Shown in pieces: positions 27,954 through 36,730 of a DNA stretch of 64,000 bases. The notes under the pieces were generated by a model. It saw only the letters and a program-made list of their open reading frames with translations, made no database searches and had not been told where the DNA came from. Source of the DNA: Streptomyces sp. SCSIO 75703 (GTDB taxonomy: Bacteria; Actinomycetota; Actinomycetes; Streptomycetales; Streptomycetaceae); the NCBI RefSeq assembly GCF_036607905.1, contig NZ_CP144555.1:372001-436000 (forward strand). Reading direction: 5' to 3'. The position numbers were made by a program, and so were the translations under genes. Within the stretch, counting starts at the first letter, position 1, and the number at the start of each line of letters is the position of its first letter.

Positions 27954-28762
27954 GCGGTACGCCCCACGCCGGCGAGACCGGAGAACGCGTACGGGTCGTC
28001 GTCCTCCGCCGCCTCGGGCCGCCAGCGCGGCATCGCCACCAGTCCGGGCTCCACCATGTCGTACCCCTCGAAGAACCGCGCGACGTCCTCGCGCGAGCGC
28101 ATGATCAGCGGGTTGCGGATGTTCTCGTACACGCCGGCGGCGCCGTCGCCCCGCGCCGCGAGCGACGGGACCCCGTCGAAGGAGGCGTGCGTGAGGACGA
28201 GCAGGCTGCCGGGGGCGAGCGCGTCGCGCAGCTCGGCGACGGCCGCGTACGGGTCGTCCGCGTCTTCCACGAAGTGCAGTATCGCAACGAGCAGGAGGGC
28301 CACCGGCCGGTTCAGGTCGATGAGCCGTTCCACCGGGGCGCTGGAGAGGATCTCCGCGGGCTTGCGGAGGTCGGCGGCGACGACGTCCGCGTCCGCGTTG
28401 CCGGCCAGGACCGCCTGGCTGTGCGCGACGGCCACCGGGTCGTTGTCGACGTAGACCACGCGCGCGCCGGGCCGGCTGCGCTGGGCCACCTCGTGCACGT
28501 TGCCGAAGGTGGGGATGCCGGAGCCGATGTCGAGGAACTGGGTGATGCCCTCCTCCTCGGCGGCGTAGCGCACGGCACGCCGTAAGAACGCCCGGTTCGC
28601 CCGCATGATCCCGGGAAGTCCCGGCAGGAACTCCATGGCCCGGCGGGCCGCTTCGCGGTCGACCTCGAAGTTGTGCGAACCGCCCAGGTAGAAGTCGTAG
28701 ATGCGGGACACGCTCGGCACCGTGATGTCGATGCTCCGAGGGGCCCAGGCGGGACGCTCCAT
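27950..28762 (-). CDS. SAM-dependent methyltransferase (DUF574/PF04672 type)
   Basis: A 270-residue class I methyltransferase of the family very expanded in Streptomyces. It begins with the typical ITVPSVSRIYDFYLGGSHNF and has the SAM loop QFLDIGSGIPTFGNVHEVAQ, VVYVDNDPVAVAHSQAVL, and ALLLVAILHFVEDADDPYA. ATG 28762 has GGAG seven bases upstream. The gene is first in a two-gene unit with the RmdA-like gene (four-base ATGA overlap), which links an unassigned methyltransferase to c-di-GMP turnover. Substrate unknown. Confidence 0.9.
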   Translation of the reverse strand: MERPAWAPRSIDITVPSVSRIYDFYLGGSHNFEVDREAARRAMEFLPGLPGIMRANRAFLRRAVRYAAEEEGITQFLDIGSGIPTFGNVHEVAQRSRPGARVVYVDNDPVAVAHSQAVLAGNADADVVAADLRKPAEILSSAPVERLIDLNRPVALLLVAILHFVEDADDPYAAVAELRDALAPGSLLVLTHASFDGVPSLAARGDGAAGVYENIRNPLIMRSREDVARFFEGYDMVEPGLVAMPRWRPEAAEDDDPYAFSGLAGVGRTA

Positions 28763-28923
28763 CCAGCTCTCCAAGGCATAGCGATCCGGTGTTCGAGCCG
28801 AGGCTACTGATCGTCCGCCAAACGGGCGAGCCCAAACGGAAATTGACCGTCCGTTCCCGGTCACTGCCCCCGGCACGTGCCCCACGCCAACCTCGGGCAA
28901 GGCACGGCAAAGGCACGTGAAAC

Positions 28924-28963
28924 GGGCCGCCCTCCTCCGCCGTGCGGCGGAGGAGGGCGGCCC
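28924..28963 (-). terminator. Very strong hairpin after PF03640 lipoprotein gene
   Basis: 19-bp perfect complementarity (28924-28942 with 28945-28963), effectively an 18-bp stem with a GTGC loop, downstream of the lipoprotein gene on the minus strand and before the methyltransferase promoter. The remainder of 28763-29080 contains no gene; CCAAACGG occurs twice near 28816-28842 in the likely methyltransferase promoter. Confidence 0.85.
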
Positions 28964-29080
28964 GGGGGCCGTACGCCCGGTGGTGCCGTGGAGCCGCGCC
29001 CGCCGTCGCACCTCCCTTCGGGTGGGGGTGGGCCGGGGCGGGCGCCGGGACGGTCCCGGGGAGGGGGGACCGTCGTACCG

Positions 29081-29992
29081 CTACGGAGCGCCGACCGGCT
29101 TTCCGTCCGGGGCGACGGCGTACCACGTGCCGCCGACGCCCTGGCCGTTGGTGTCGCCGGGCTTCTCGTCGCCGACGAAGGTGTAGACGGGCCAGCAGCT
29201 CACCGTCTGCTGGGCGGCGCCGTCGGGCCGGCTGAAGGCCATCAGGTTCTTCTTCACGACGCCCCTGGTGTCGCCCTCCTCGACGGGCGCGACGACGGGC
29301 CACTTCTCCAGGCACTCGCCGGTGCACGCCGAGACCGGCTTGGGCCACGCCTCGTCCTTCATGAAGCGGTAGACGGTCATGCCGTCCTTGTCGACGACGA
29401 TCTCCCCCAGCTTCGGGTCCTCGCGGGTGGACAGCCCGGGGGCCTTGGCCTTCTTTCCGTCGGGGGCGAGCGCGAACCACTTGTCGTTGACGCCCTGGCC
29501 CTTGACGTCGCCGGCGGCGCCGTCCTTGGCGTAGCGGTACGCGGGCCAGCCGGCGATGGTGAGCTGCCTGGTGCCGTCGGCGCGGGTGACCTCGCCGAGC
29601 AGCGCCTTGTCGATGCCCTCGCCGGCGAGGGCGTCGTCGGCGGCGACCGGCGGCCAGGCGGTGGCGCAGTCGGCCTCGCACGTCGTCTTGGGCGGTTTGG
29701 CGGTGTCCTGGTCGAACCGGTAGAGGGTGCGGCCGGTGCCGTCGGTGACCAGCTTGCCGATCACGGCGTCCGTGGAGACGGACAGCTTGCCGGCGGGCAC
29801 GGCCGGGGCCGCCTCGGCTGGTCCGCCCGCGCCGGTCCCGGAGCCGGTGCCGATCTCGCCGACGTCGCCGGGGGCGGCCGTGGCGCCCACGTTCCGGGCC
29901 GCACCGCCGCCGTCCTGGCCGCAGGCCGTCGTCAGCGCCAGCACCGACACGGCGATCGCCGCGAGCGAGGCGCTCCGCCAGGAGGTCTTCAT
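29081..29992 (-). CDS. Secreted PF03640-repeat lipoprotein
   Basis: A 303-residue lipoprotein. The signal peptide ends in a lipobox (LALTTACGQ, Cys24). An acidic Gly/Ala-rich linker follows, then two pairs of COG4315/PF03640 repeats, each with RTLYRF- or TVYRF-like strands and a C-x4-C-x-x-x-WP pattern (CEADCATAWPPV, CTGECLEKWPVV). The function of these repeats is unknown; the paired cysteines are probably disulfides outside the membrane. ATG 29992 places the signal peptide correctly. Monocistronic, with a strong terminator. Confidence 0.9.
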   Translation of the reverse strand: MKTSWRSASLAAIAVSVLALTTACGQDGGGAARNVGATAAPGDVGEIGTGSGTGAGGPAEAAPAVPAGKLSVSTDAVIGKLVTDGTGRTLYRFDQDTAKPPKTTCEADCATAWPPVAADDALAGEGIDKALLGEVTRADGTRQLTIAGWPAYRYAKDGAAGDVKGQGVNDKWFALAPDGKKAKAPGLSTREDPKLGEIVVDKDGMTVYRFMKDEAWPKPVSACTGECLEKWPVVAPVEEGDTRGVVKKNLMAFSRPDGAAQQTVSCWPVYTFVGDEKPGDTNGQGVGGTWYAVAPDGKPVGAP

Positions 29993-30295
29993 CGTCAATC
30001 CCCGATCATCGCAGAGGTGTTGCAGCGCCCTGCTGCGCCGCGGCACGACCCTGGGTACGCACGCGGGTGCCGGTGGTGTTCAACTCGGGCACGGATTTCT
30101 TCCGGCCCGCCGTTCGCCGGTCCCGCCGGTGCCCCCGGTGACGCCGTGGCACCCGTCGTTTCGTACGCGGGTACGAGGGACGCGGGTACGGCGGTCCGGG
30201 CGGCGGGCGGGGGCGGTCCGCGATCCGGGGCGGGCAGGTTCCCTCATTAGGGGCAATCGCCGGGTACTGCGGCGCGGCCCGGCCCGGCGCCCTCC

Positions 30296-30898
30296 ATGAT
30301 CTGCGACGTGCCTGCACCCGAATCGCCCCGATCCCCCGCCGCCTTACGGGCGTTGACCCTGGTGACGCTGGTGTTCGCGTTCGCCGGCGCCCCCGCCGAC
30401 CCGGTGCGGGCCGACGCCTGCGCGTGGGCGGTGACCGGCCCCGGCGGCACCGAGGCGGTGGCGGTCGCCGGAAGCCCCCCGTGGCCCGGCCTCCCGCCGT
30501 GCCCCGCGCCGACGCCGACGCCGACTCCACCACCGCCCCCGCCCCCGCCCCCATCGCCGCCGGAACCGGTGCCGCCGAAGCCCGCGCCGCCGGCGACGCC
30601 CACGCCGCCGCCCGCGGTGGAGCCGCCCGCGCCCAGGCCGCCCCGGCCGGCCCCGGAGCGCCCCGCGCCGCCCCCGGCCCAGGCTCCCCCCGCCACACCC
30701 GCGCCCCCGCCGGCTCCCACGCCCACGCCGTCGGCCACCCCGACGCCCCGCCCGTCGCTGACCCCGGTGCGCTATCCGCGCCACCGGGCCGCCCCGGCGC
30801 CGCGGCGCTCCTCGCGCGGGACCACCTCGCCCCTCGTCTTCGTCCTGCTCATCACGGTGCCCGCGGTGGTCGCCGTCGCCGCGCTGCGCGCCCGCTGA
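30296..30898 (+). CDS. Exported proline-rich protein with C-terminal membrane anchor
   Basis: A 200-residue protein with an N-terminal signal-like segment (ALRALTLVTLVFAFAGAPAD), a long Pro-rich middle (about residues 62-160, runs of Pro alternating with Ala, Thr and Glu, including nine consecutive Pro), then a basic stretch and a C-terminal hydrophobic helix (SPLVFVLLITVPAVVAVAAL) ending in Arg. It is likely a wall-spanning stalk held in the membrane. GTG 30308 is an alternative start four codons in. It is followed 19 bases later by the DUF4239 gene, likely one transcript. No enzymatic motif. Confidence 0.75.
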   Translation: MICDVPAPESPRSPAALRALTLVTLVFAFAGAPADPVRADACAWAVTGPGGTEAVAVAGSPPWPGLPPCPAPTPTPTPPPPPPPPPSPPEPVPPKPAPPATPTPPPAVEPPAPRPPRPAPERPAPPPAQAPPATPAPPPAPTPTPSATPTPRPSLTPVRYPRHRAAPAPRRSSRGTTSPLVFVLLITVPAVVAVAALRAR

Positions 30899-30917
30899 CC
30901 CCCCTGGAGGAACCTCC

Positions 30918-31682
30918 GTGCCGGAATGGCTTGTTCTCACCCTCGCGATGCTGGCCGCCTGTGTCGTCGTCGTCATCGTCACCCTGCTGCGGCAGCGCAC
31001 CGCCTCCGACGACGAGGACATCACCGAGACCCCCGACGTCATCGAGTACATGACCATGTGGATCGGCGTCGTGTACGCCATCGTCCTGGGCCTGGCCATC
31101 GCCGGCGTCTGGGAGGCGCGCAGCGCCGCCGAGGACCACGTCCAGGCGGAGGCCGTCGCGCTGCACGAGGTCTCCGAGCGGGTGCGGATCTACCCGCCCG
31201 AGGTCCGCGACCGCATTCGCGCGGATGTCAACGCCTATGTCGGACACGTGGTGACCACCGAGTGGAAGACGATGGCCGACGAGGACCGGCTGACCGAGCG
31301 CGGCACCGAACTCCTCGCCCGGGTCCGCGCGGACGTCACCGACTACGAGCCGCGCGACGACTTCGAGGCCCAGGCGTACCAGCCGCTCGTCGACCAGGTC
31401 GCCGCGGCGGACCAGGCGCGCAACGCCCGCGCCGACGCGACCGGGTCCACCATGCCGGGAGTGGTGTGGTTCGGGCTGATCGTGGGCGCGGTCGTCACCG
31501 TCGGGATGGTCTTCGCGCTCCAGATCCGGCGCACGGCCCGCGAACTGGTGCTCGCCGGGCTGTTCTCCGCGCTGATCGCCTTCCTGCTCTTCCTGATCTG
31601 GGACTTCGACGCGCCCTACAGCCGGGGCGTCGCCGCGACGACGGAACCGTTCCTGAACCTGTTCCCCGGCGCCGGGGGCTGA
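30918..31682 (+). CDS. DUF4239 (bestrophin-like) membrane protein
   Basis: A 254-residue integral membrane protein. Two N-terminal helices (residues 3-23 and 45-66), a soluble helical stretch of about 100 residues (VQAEAVALHEVSERVRIYPP onward) and two C-terminal helices (182-203 and 209-228) match DUF4239, a bestrophin-like family. GTG 30918 has GGAGGAA upstream. It probably shares a transcript with the Pro-rich gene. Function, possibly an ion channel, is inferred only from distant family similarity. Confidence 0.85.
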   Translation: MPEWLVLTLAMLAACVVVVIVTLLRQRTASDDEDITETPDVIEYMTMWIGVVYAIVLGLAIAGVWEARSAAEDHVQAEAVALHEVSERVRIYPPEVRDRIRADVNAYVGHVVTTEWKTMADEDRLTERGTELLARVRADVTDYEPRDDFEAQAYQPLVDQVAAADQARNARADATGSTMPGVVWFGLIVGAVVTVGMVFALQIRRTARELVLAGLFSALIAFLLFLIWDFDAPYSRGVAATTEPFLNLFPGAGG

Positions 31683-31890
31683 CCGGAGCGGGGCGATCCT
31701 CTCGACACGGAGGGGCGACACCCTCCGCACGGGCCGGCCGCGTCCCCCGCGCGGCCCACGCGGCTGACCCGTTCGCGCGACTGGAATCGCGCCACCCGGC
31801 GTGTCTTCCTAGCGTTTCGGGCATCGAGGTGCTTTCCCGGCGCGAGCGGAAGAGGTCCGCGGCCCGCTCCTCGACCCCCGGAGGCTCACC

Positions 31891-32415
31891 ATGCGCGCGC
31901 TACCCGTCGCCTCGGCCGCCCTGCTGGGCGCCGGCGTCCTCGCTTCCTGCGCCCCGGCCGCCGGAGCCGGCGGCGGCGTCACGCCGTTCGGCTTCAGCGT
32001 CCATCCGTCCGTCGTCGCCCCCGGCGGGGAGGTCACCCTGCGCGTGGAACGCGACCGGGGCGGCTGCCGGGGCCGGGCGACGGTCGAGTCCCGGGTGTTC
32101 GACACGGTGACCATCCCGCGCACCGAGTCCACGGCGAAGGCCGAGGTGTACCGGGACGCCCGGCCCGGCACGAGTCACGAGGTGGCGTTCACCTGTGACG
32201 GCGCGCGCGGCACCACCCGGATCACGATCGCGGGCGGCGGCCACTCGTACCCGCCGTCACCGACGCACCACCCCAAGGGCGTGCACGCGGGCGAGGGCGG
32301 CAGCGTCGCCGGCCTCGACCTCACCCGGATCGGCCTGGGCGCGCTGCTCGTCGCGGGCTCGCTCGGCGCCGCCCACCGCTTCACCCGCCGTCGCTCCGCC
32401 GGGGAGGAGTCCTGA
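31891..32415 (+). CDS. Exported small surface protein with C-terminal helix (paralogue 1)
   Basis: A 174-residue protein with a signal peptide (ASAALLGAGVLASCAPAAGA), an immunoglobulin-like beta domain (FSVHPSVVAPGGEVTLRVER, then TVTIPRTESTAKAEVYRDA) containing two cysteines, and a C-terminal helix followed by RRRSAGEES. It is a diverged relative of the protein at 32597-33094. LASCAP could serve as a lipobox. GGAGG precedes the ATG. It lies close to a class F sortase and a Pro-rich protein, in a cell-surface cluster, but has no classical LPXTG signal. Confidence 0.8.
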   Translation: MRALPVASAALLGAGVLASCAPAAGAGGGVTPFGFSVHPSVVAPGGEVTLRVERDRGGCRGRATVESRVFDTVTIPRTESTAKAEVYRDARPGTSHEVAFTCDGARGTTRITIAGGGHSYPPSPTHHPKGVHAGEGGSVAGLDLTRIGLGALLVAGSLGAAHRFTRRRSAGEES

Positions 32416-32433
32416 GGGCGCCCCCACGGACGC

Positions 32434-32476
32434 GGTGCTTCGCCCGGACCCCTCGGGAAGGTCCGGGCGAAGCGCC
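32434..32476. terminator. Hairpin after surface-protein gene
   Basis: 14-bp perfect stem (32437-32450 with 32460-32473), extendable to 17 with one G-T pair, 9-base loop, 22 bases after the stop. Confidence 0.8.
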
Positions 32477-32533
32477 GTGCGGGGAGGGCCGAGCGGACCG
32501 GACGTGCGACACCGGTCCGCGCGCCGAAGGGGC

Positions 32534-32591
32534 GGCCCCGGCCCGTACGGGTCCCGCCTCCCCGGCGGCGGGACCCGTACGGGCCGGGGCC
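32534..32591. terminator. 25-bp perfect hairpin between convergent surface-protein genes
   Basis: 32534-32558 pairs perfectly with 32567-32591, 8-base loop. It is five bases from the stop of the minus-strand gene; the strongest hairpin in the window. Confidence 0.88.
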
Positions 32592-32596
32592 GGGGC

Positions 32597-33094
32597 TCAG
32601 ATCCGCCGCTCGGACCGGCGGCGCATCCAGAACAGGCCGCCGCCCGTGACGGCCGCGGTCACCAGCCCGCCGCCGATCGCCATGTCCGCCGGGGTCGCGC
32701 CGCTGGTGCTGCTGCCGCCCAGACCGCCGCGGACGCCGCCGATGACGGTGAAGGCGGCCGGCCGGGTCAGCCGCCGGCCCGAGCAGTTGACGGTGATGTC
32801 GTACGAGCCGGGACGGGCCTCCTCGTCGATGGTGGCGGTGCCCCGGGAGGTCTCGTTGGCGCCCCGGACCGGCGTCAGGTGCGTGGTCCGGAACGCGTCC
32901 GAGGTCATCGTGCCGCCCTGCGGGCACCCGTCCACGGTGACGGTGAGCCGGCCGCCGCGGGCGATGACGCTGGGCAGCGCCACGATGTTGCTCGGGGTGT
33001 CGTGGTGGTCGCCGCCGGCGGTGGCCGTGGGTGCCGCCAGCCCGAGGACGGCGACCGCGGCTCCGGCCGCCGCCAGGGCACGAGACTTGCGCAT
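32597..33094 (-). CDS. Exported small surface protein with C-terminal helix (paralogue 2)
   Basis: A 165-residue exported protein. The signal peptide (ALAAAGAAVAVLGLAAPTAT, cleavage after TAGG or ATA) precedes a beta domain with ALPSVIARGGRLTVTVDGCP and one cysteine pair (DGCPQGG, TVNCSGRR). A Gly/Ser linker and a C-terminal hydrophobic segment (AIGGGLVTAAVTGGGLFW) are followed by MRRRSERRI. Same architecture as the protein at 31891-32415, with which it is convergent. It diverges from the sortase gene at 33427. GGAGG lies before the ATG. Probably wall- or membrane-attached; function unknown. Confidence 0.85.
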   Translation of the reverse strand: MRKSRALAAAGAAVAVLGLAAPTATAGGDHHDTPSNIVALPSVIARGGRLTVTVDGCPQGGTMTSDAFRTTHLTPVRGANETSRGTATIDEEARPGSYDITVNCSGRRLTRPAAFTVIGGVRGGLGGSSTSGATPADMAIGGGLVTAAVTGGGLFWMRRRSERRI

Positions 33095-33426
33095 GTGATC
33101 CTCCGCGGAAGACGCCCCGGGACCCGTCCCCGGTCGATCGGCGAGTAAGCGTCTTCGGCAAAACCCTCAGTTCCCGGGCACCGCACCGCATGTCGGGGCT
33201 GGTCCGTCCCGGTGAGCGGCGTTCTGGGCGGTCACCGCGCCGCCGGTCATCGCCGCAGGTCACACACCGTCACCCGCGTCCGGCCGGGGGAAATACCGCC
33301 GCCCGCGCGGAAGAGGGGGCCGTGCCACCCGTTCGCATCCGCCCCGTCGCCGCCCGGGTGCGCCGCGCTTAGCGTTCTCGTACGCGCGAACGCCCCGGCG
33401 ACGGCCGGGGCGAGAGGGGATGGCCC
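33095..33426. other. Divergent intergenic region, surface protein / sortase
   Basis: 332 bases without a gene. It must hold both promoters; I see no firm hexamers or palindrome. TTAGCGTT near 33370 resembles CTAGCGTT near 31810 upstream of the related surface gene, a possible shared promoter element. Confidence 0.4.
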
Positions 33427-34092
33427 ATGTCTGCGTCGGAGCTGGCCGAAGAGGAGGAGCGGCGGCGCAAGCGCGCTCCCTGGGGCGTCGTGGCGCTGGT
33501 CCTGCTGACCGGCCTCGCGCTCATCCGCAACGGCTCCGGGGAGTTCGACGAGGGCCCGCCGCAGCCCGCCTCCGCGGCCGCCGCGGACACCCGCGCCGTG
33601 GAGGCCCGGTCCCCCGCGGCGGGGCCCGCCCCGCTGCCGTACGGGCTGCCCGACCGGGTCACGATCCCCGCCATCCGGGTCGACGCGCCGGTCATGCCGG
33701 TCGGCCTGGACGCCGAAGGCTGGGTGGACGCCCCGCCGGCGGAGGACCCGAACCTGGCGGGCTGGTTCTCGGGCGCCGTCACCCCGGGCGAGAAGGGCAC
33801 CTCGGTCGTCGTCGGCCACGTCGACAACAAGCAGGGCCCCGCCGTCTTCTACGGACTGGGGGCCCTCGCGAAGGGCAACCGCGTCGAGGTGTCCCGGCAG
33901 GACGGGAAGACCGCGGTGTTCGAGATCTACGGCATCGAGGTCTTCGCCAAGGACGACTTCCCCGGCGACCGGGTCTACGCCTCCAAGGGCGCCCCGGAGC
34001 TGCGGGTCATCACCTGCGGCGGCGGCTTCTCCCAGCAGAACGGCTACGAGGGCAACGTCGTCGCCTTCGCCCGTCTGGTCGAGGTCCGCTGA
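33427..34092 (+). CDS. Class F sortase
   Basis: A 221-residue transpeptidase of the actinobacterial class F type, acting outside the membrane on cell-surface substrates. An N-terminal signal anchor (VVALVLLTGLALI, residues 21-33) is followed by an Ala/Pro linker and the sortase barrel beginning PDRVTIPAIRVDAPVMPVGL. The catalytic histidine is His131 (VVGHVDN), the cysteine Cys197 (VITCGG), and a likely arginine is Arg216 (VAFARLV). Start ATG 33427 follows GAGAGGGGA. It neighbours exported proteins lacking LPXTG motifs, so its substrate may be encoded elsewhere or be unconventional. Confidence 0.93.
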   Translation: MSASELAEEEERRRKRAPWGVVALVLLTGLALIRNGSGEFDEGPPQPASAAAADTRAVEARSPAAGPAPLPYGLPDRVTIPAIRVDAPVMPVGLDAEGWVDAPPAEDPNLAGWFSGAVTPGEKGTSVVVGHVDNKQGPAVFYGLGALAKGNRVEVSRQDGKTAVFEIYGIEVFAKDDFPGDRVYASKGAPELRVITCGGGFSQQNGYEGNVVAFARLVEVR

Positions 34093-34125
34093 GCGGTCCC
34101 CGGCCGGACGGGCGGGCGCCCGGAA

Positions 34126-34968
34126 TCAGGTGAACTGCCGTCGGGGCACGGTGAGGTGGTAGCCGGAGTCCAGCAGGCGCGGCAGGTAGGAGCGCAGGGC
34201 GTCGACGCTCTGCGAACGGTCGCCCCCGGCGTCGTGCGAGAGCACCACCACGCCGGGTGCGGCGCCGCTCTCGATCCGCTCGATGATGGTGCCGGTGCCG
34301 GGGGTGGTCCAGTCGAGGCTGTCCACGGTCCAGGCCAGCGGCTCCATGCCGAGGTCGGCGCCGAGCTGGAAGACGGAGCGGTTCCACGCCCCGTAGGGCG
34401 CCCGGAACCACTGGGGGCGCTGCCCGTAGACCTTCTCGACGATCTCGCTGGTGCTCTCCATCTCGGAGCGGATGCGTCCGCGTGTGAGGCCGGTGAGCAG
34501 CGGGTGGGTCCAGGTGTGGTTGCCGACGACGTGCCCCTCCTCGGCCATCCGCGCCACCAGGGCGGGGTGCGCCTGCGCCATCTCCCCGCAGACGAAGAAG
34601 GTGGCGCGGACGTCGTACTCGGCCAGCGTGTCGAGGATCCGGGGGGTGTAGCGGGGGTGGGGGCCGTCGTCGAAGGTGAGCAGCATGGTGCGCCCGCTGC
34701 CGGTCATGCGCAGCAGTGGTTCGCTGCGCACCGCGGGGCGGCGCGGCGCGGGCCGGGGGGCGCCGTGGCCGGTGAGCGGGTCGAGCCGGTAGGCGGAGGG
34801 TGTCAGGGGCAGGGACGGCACGGTGCCAGGGGCGGGGGCGGAGACGGGCGGCCCGGCGGGCGGTGTTCCCCGGCCCAGCGCGAGCGCCCCGGCGGTGCCG
34901 GCCGCGGTCACGGCCGCCGCGCCGGCGAGGAGCGCGCGGCGCCGCGTGAGCAACTGGTCCTTCGTCAT
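34126..34968 (-). CDS. Secreted polysaccharide deacetylase (carbohydrate esterase 4)
   Basis: A 280-residue CE4 hydrolase removing N-acetyl groups from peptidoglycan or chitin-like polymers. The N-terminus has RRR followed by a hydrophobic signal, and a Pro-rich linker (about 35-85). The NodB domain shows motif 1 LLTFDDGPH (Asp100/Asp101), motif 2 NHTWTH (His151, His155), motif 3 RAPYGAWN, motif 4 DSLDWTTPG and motif 5 VVLSHDAGG, all intact. The paired arginines at 9-11 leave Tat export possible. Convergent with the sortase gene across 33 bases. Confidence 0.93.
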   Translation of the reverse strand: MTKDQLLTRRRALLAGAAAVTAAGTAGALALGRGTPPAGPPVSAPAPGTVPSLPLTPSAYRLDPLTGHGAPRPAPRRPAVRSEPLLRMTGSGRTMLLTFDDGPHPRYTPRILDTLAEYDVRATFFVCGEMAQAHPALVARMAEEGHVVGNHTWTHPLLTGLTRGRIRSEMESTSEIVEKVYGQRPQWFRAPYGAWNRSVFQLGADLGMEPLAWTVDSLDWTTPGTGTIIERIESGAAPGVVVLSHDAGGDRSQSVDALRSYLPRLLDSGYHLTVPRRQFT

Positions 34969-35208
34969 GTGTCATGACTCGCCCGGTGGGGCACCGGCGC
35001 ACCTGAGCAACACCGGGGCGGCGGTGCGATTCCACCCGCCCGGCCGAGCGGGCGGGCCCGCGCCGGCGCGCGGCGGGGGGCTCGGGGCGGGCGGCGGGAG
35101 CCGGTGCGGAGGTCCCGTGCGGAGTCCGCGGAACGCCTTTCGCCGTCGGCGGCCGTGCGCCATCATGATCGGCCGTCAGCCGTTGCCGACCACGAAGAGG
35201 TGAGGCGC

Positions 35209-36651
35209 ATGGCCGGGCTCCGCATGGGCGAGGGCATTCTGCGGCGCAAACCCATCGAGAGCATCGAGGAGACGGAGGGCGGCGCCGGCACCGGTCTGGT
35301 GCGGTCGCTCGGGCTGTGGCAGCTCACCGCGATCGGTGTGGGCGGCATCATCGGGGCGGGCATCTTCACCCTGGCAGGGACGGTCGCCAACGGCACCGCC
35401 GGTCCGGCGGTCCTGGTGTCGTTCCTGATCGCGGGACTGGCGAGCGCGGCGGCGGCGCTGTCGTACGCCGAGTTCGCCGGGATGATCCCGAAGGCCGGTT
35501 CGGCCTACACGTACGGCTACGTGGTGCTCGGCGAGTTCGCGGGCTGGTTCATCGGCTGGGACCTGCTGCTGGAGTACACGGCGATCGTGGCGGTGGTCGC
35601 CATCGGCATCTCCGGCTACTTCAGCTTCCTGGTCGGCGAGATGGGGGTGGACCTGCCGCAGTGGATGCTGGGCGCCCCGGGCACCGGCGAGGGGCACCGG
35701 GTCGACCTGTTCGCGGCGGTGCTCTGCCTGCTGATCGCGTACCTGCTGACGCTCGGCATCCGCAACGCGGCGCGTTTCGAGATGGTCGTGGTCGTGCTCA
35801 AGGTGCTGGTGGTGCTGCTGGTGATCGCGGTGGGTGTCTTCCACATCGACACCTCGCACTACAACCCGTTCTTCCCCTACGGCGTCGGCGGGGCGTTCAC
35901 GGGCGCGGCGACGGTGTTCTTCGCGGTCTTCGGCTACGACGCCATGTCGACGGCGGCCGAGGAGTCCAAGGACGCGCGGCGGCACATGCCGAAGGCGATC
36001 GTCTACTCGCTGGTGATCTCGATGGTGCTGTACGTGGCGGCCTGCCTGGTGCTGACGGGCATGCAGGACTACCGGGACATCGACAAGGAGAGCGGCTTCT
36101 CGACGGCGTTCAAGTCGGTGGGGCTGGGCGGTCTGGCCGACGTCATCGCGGTGGGCGCCATCATCGGCATCCTGACGGTGATGTTCACGTTCATGCTGGG
36201 CGTGACCCGGGTGTGGTTCAGCATGAGCCGGGACGGGTTGCTGCCCAAGTGGTTCGCCAAGACGCACCCGACGCGGCACGTGCCGACCCGGGTCACCTGG
36301 ATCGTGGGGGCGGCGTCGGCGGTGATCGCCGGTTTCCTGCCCATCGGCGAGGCGGCCGAGCTGACCAACATCGGCATCCTGCTCGCCTTCGTGGTCGTGT
36401 GCACGGCGGTGATCGTGCTGCGCTACCGGCGGCCGGACCTGCCGCGGTCCTTCCGCACCCCGTGGATGCCGGTGGTGCCGGCGCTGGGGGTGATCTTCTC
36501 GATCTGGCTGATCACCTTCCTCCGGTGGCAGACGTGGGTGCGGTTCGCCGTCTGGTTCGCCCTCGGTGTGGTGATCTACTTCGCGTACTCCTACCGGCGC
36601 TCGGAGCTGGCGCGTTCGCGGCGGCCGGCGGACGGTTCCGGCCCCGGCTGA
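35209..36651 (+). CDS. APC-superfamily amino acid permease
   Basis: A 480-residue cationic/branched amino acid transporter of the APC family with about 12 hydrophobic segments. The first membrane segment has the unwound substrate motif GVGGIIGAGIFTLAGT (about residues 44-59), followed by SYAEFAGMIPKAGSAYTY, and FFAVFGYDAMSTAAEESKDA in segment 6-7. ATG 35209 lies behind AGAGGTGAGG. Monocistronic; it diverges from the deacetylase across 240 bases that hold no other gene. Substrate specificity not determinable. Confidence 0.93.
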   Translation: MAGLRMGEGILRRKPIESIEETEGGAGTGLVRSLGLWQLTAIGVGGIIGAGIFTLAGTVANGTAGPAVLVSFLIAGLASAAAALSYAEFAGMIPKAGSAYTYGYVVLGEFAGWFIGWDLLLEYTAIVAVVAIGISGYFSFLVGEMGVDLPQWMLGAPGTGEGHRVDLFAAVLCLLIAYLLTLGIRNAARFEMVVVVLKVLVVLLVIAVGVFHIDTSHYNPFFPYGVGGAFTGAATVFFAVFGYDAMSTAAEESKDARRHMPKAIVYSLVISMVLYVAACLVLTGMQDYRDIDKESGFSTAFKSVGLGGLADVIAVGAIIGILTVMFTFMLGVTRVWFSMSRDGLLPKWFAKTHPTRHVPTRVTWIVGAASAVIAGFLPIGEAAELTNIGILLAFVVVCTAVIVLRYRRPDLPRSFRTPWMPVVPALGVIFSIWLITFLRWQTWVRFAVWFALGVVIYFAYSYRRSELARSRRPADGSGPG

Positions 36652-36730
36652 CGCGGTCCCGGCCGGCGTCCGCCCGTCCGGTGCGCCGGGCGGCCGGCCC
36701 GGTCGCCTCGCCGTCCCCGGCGGAGCCCGG

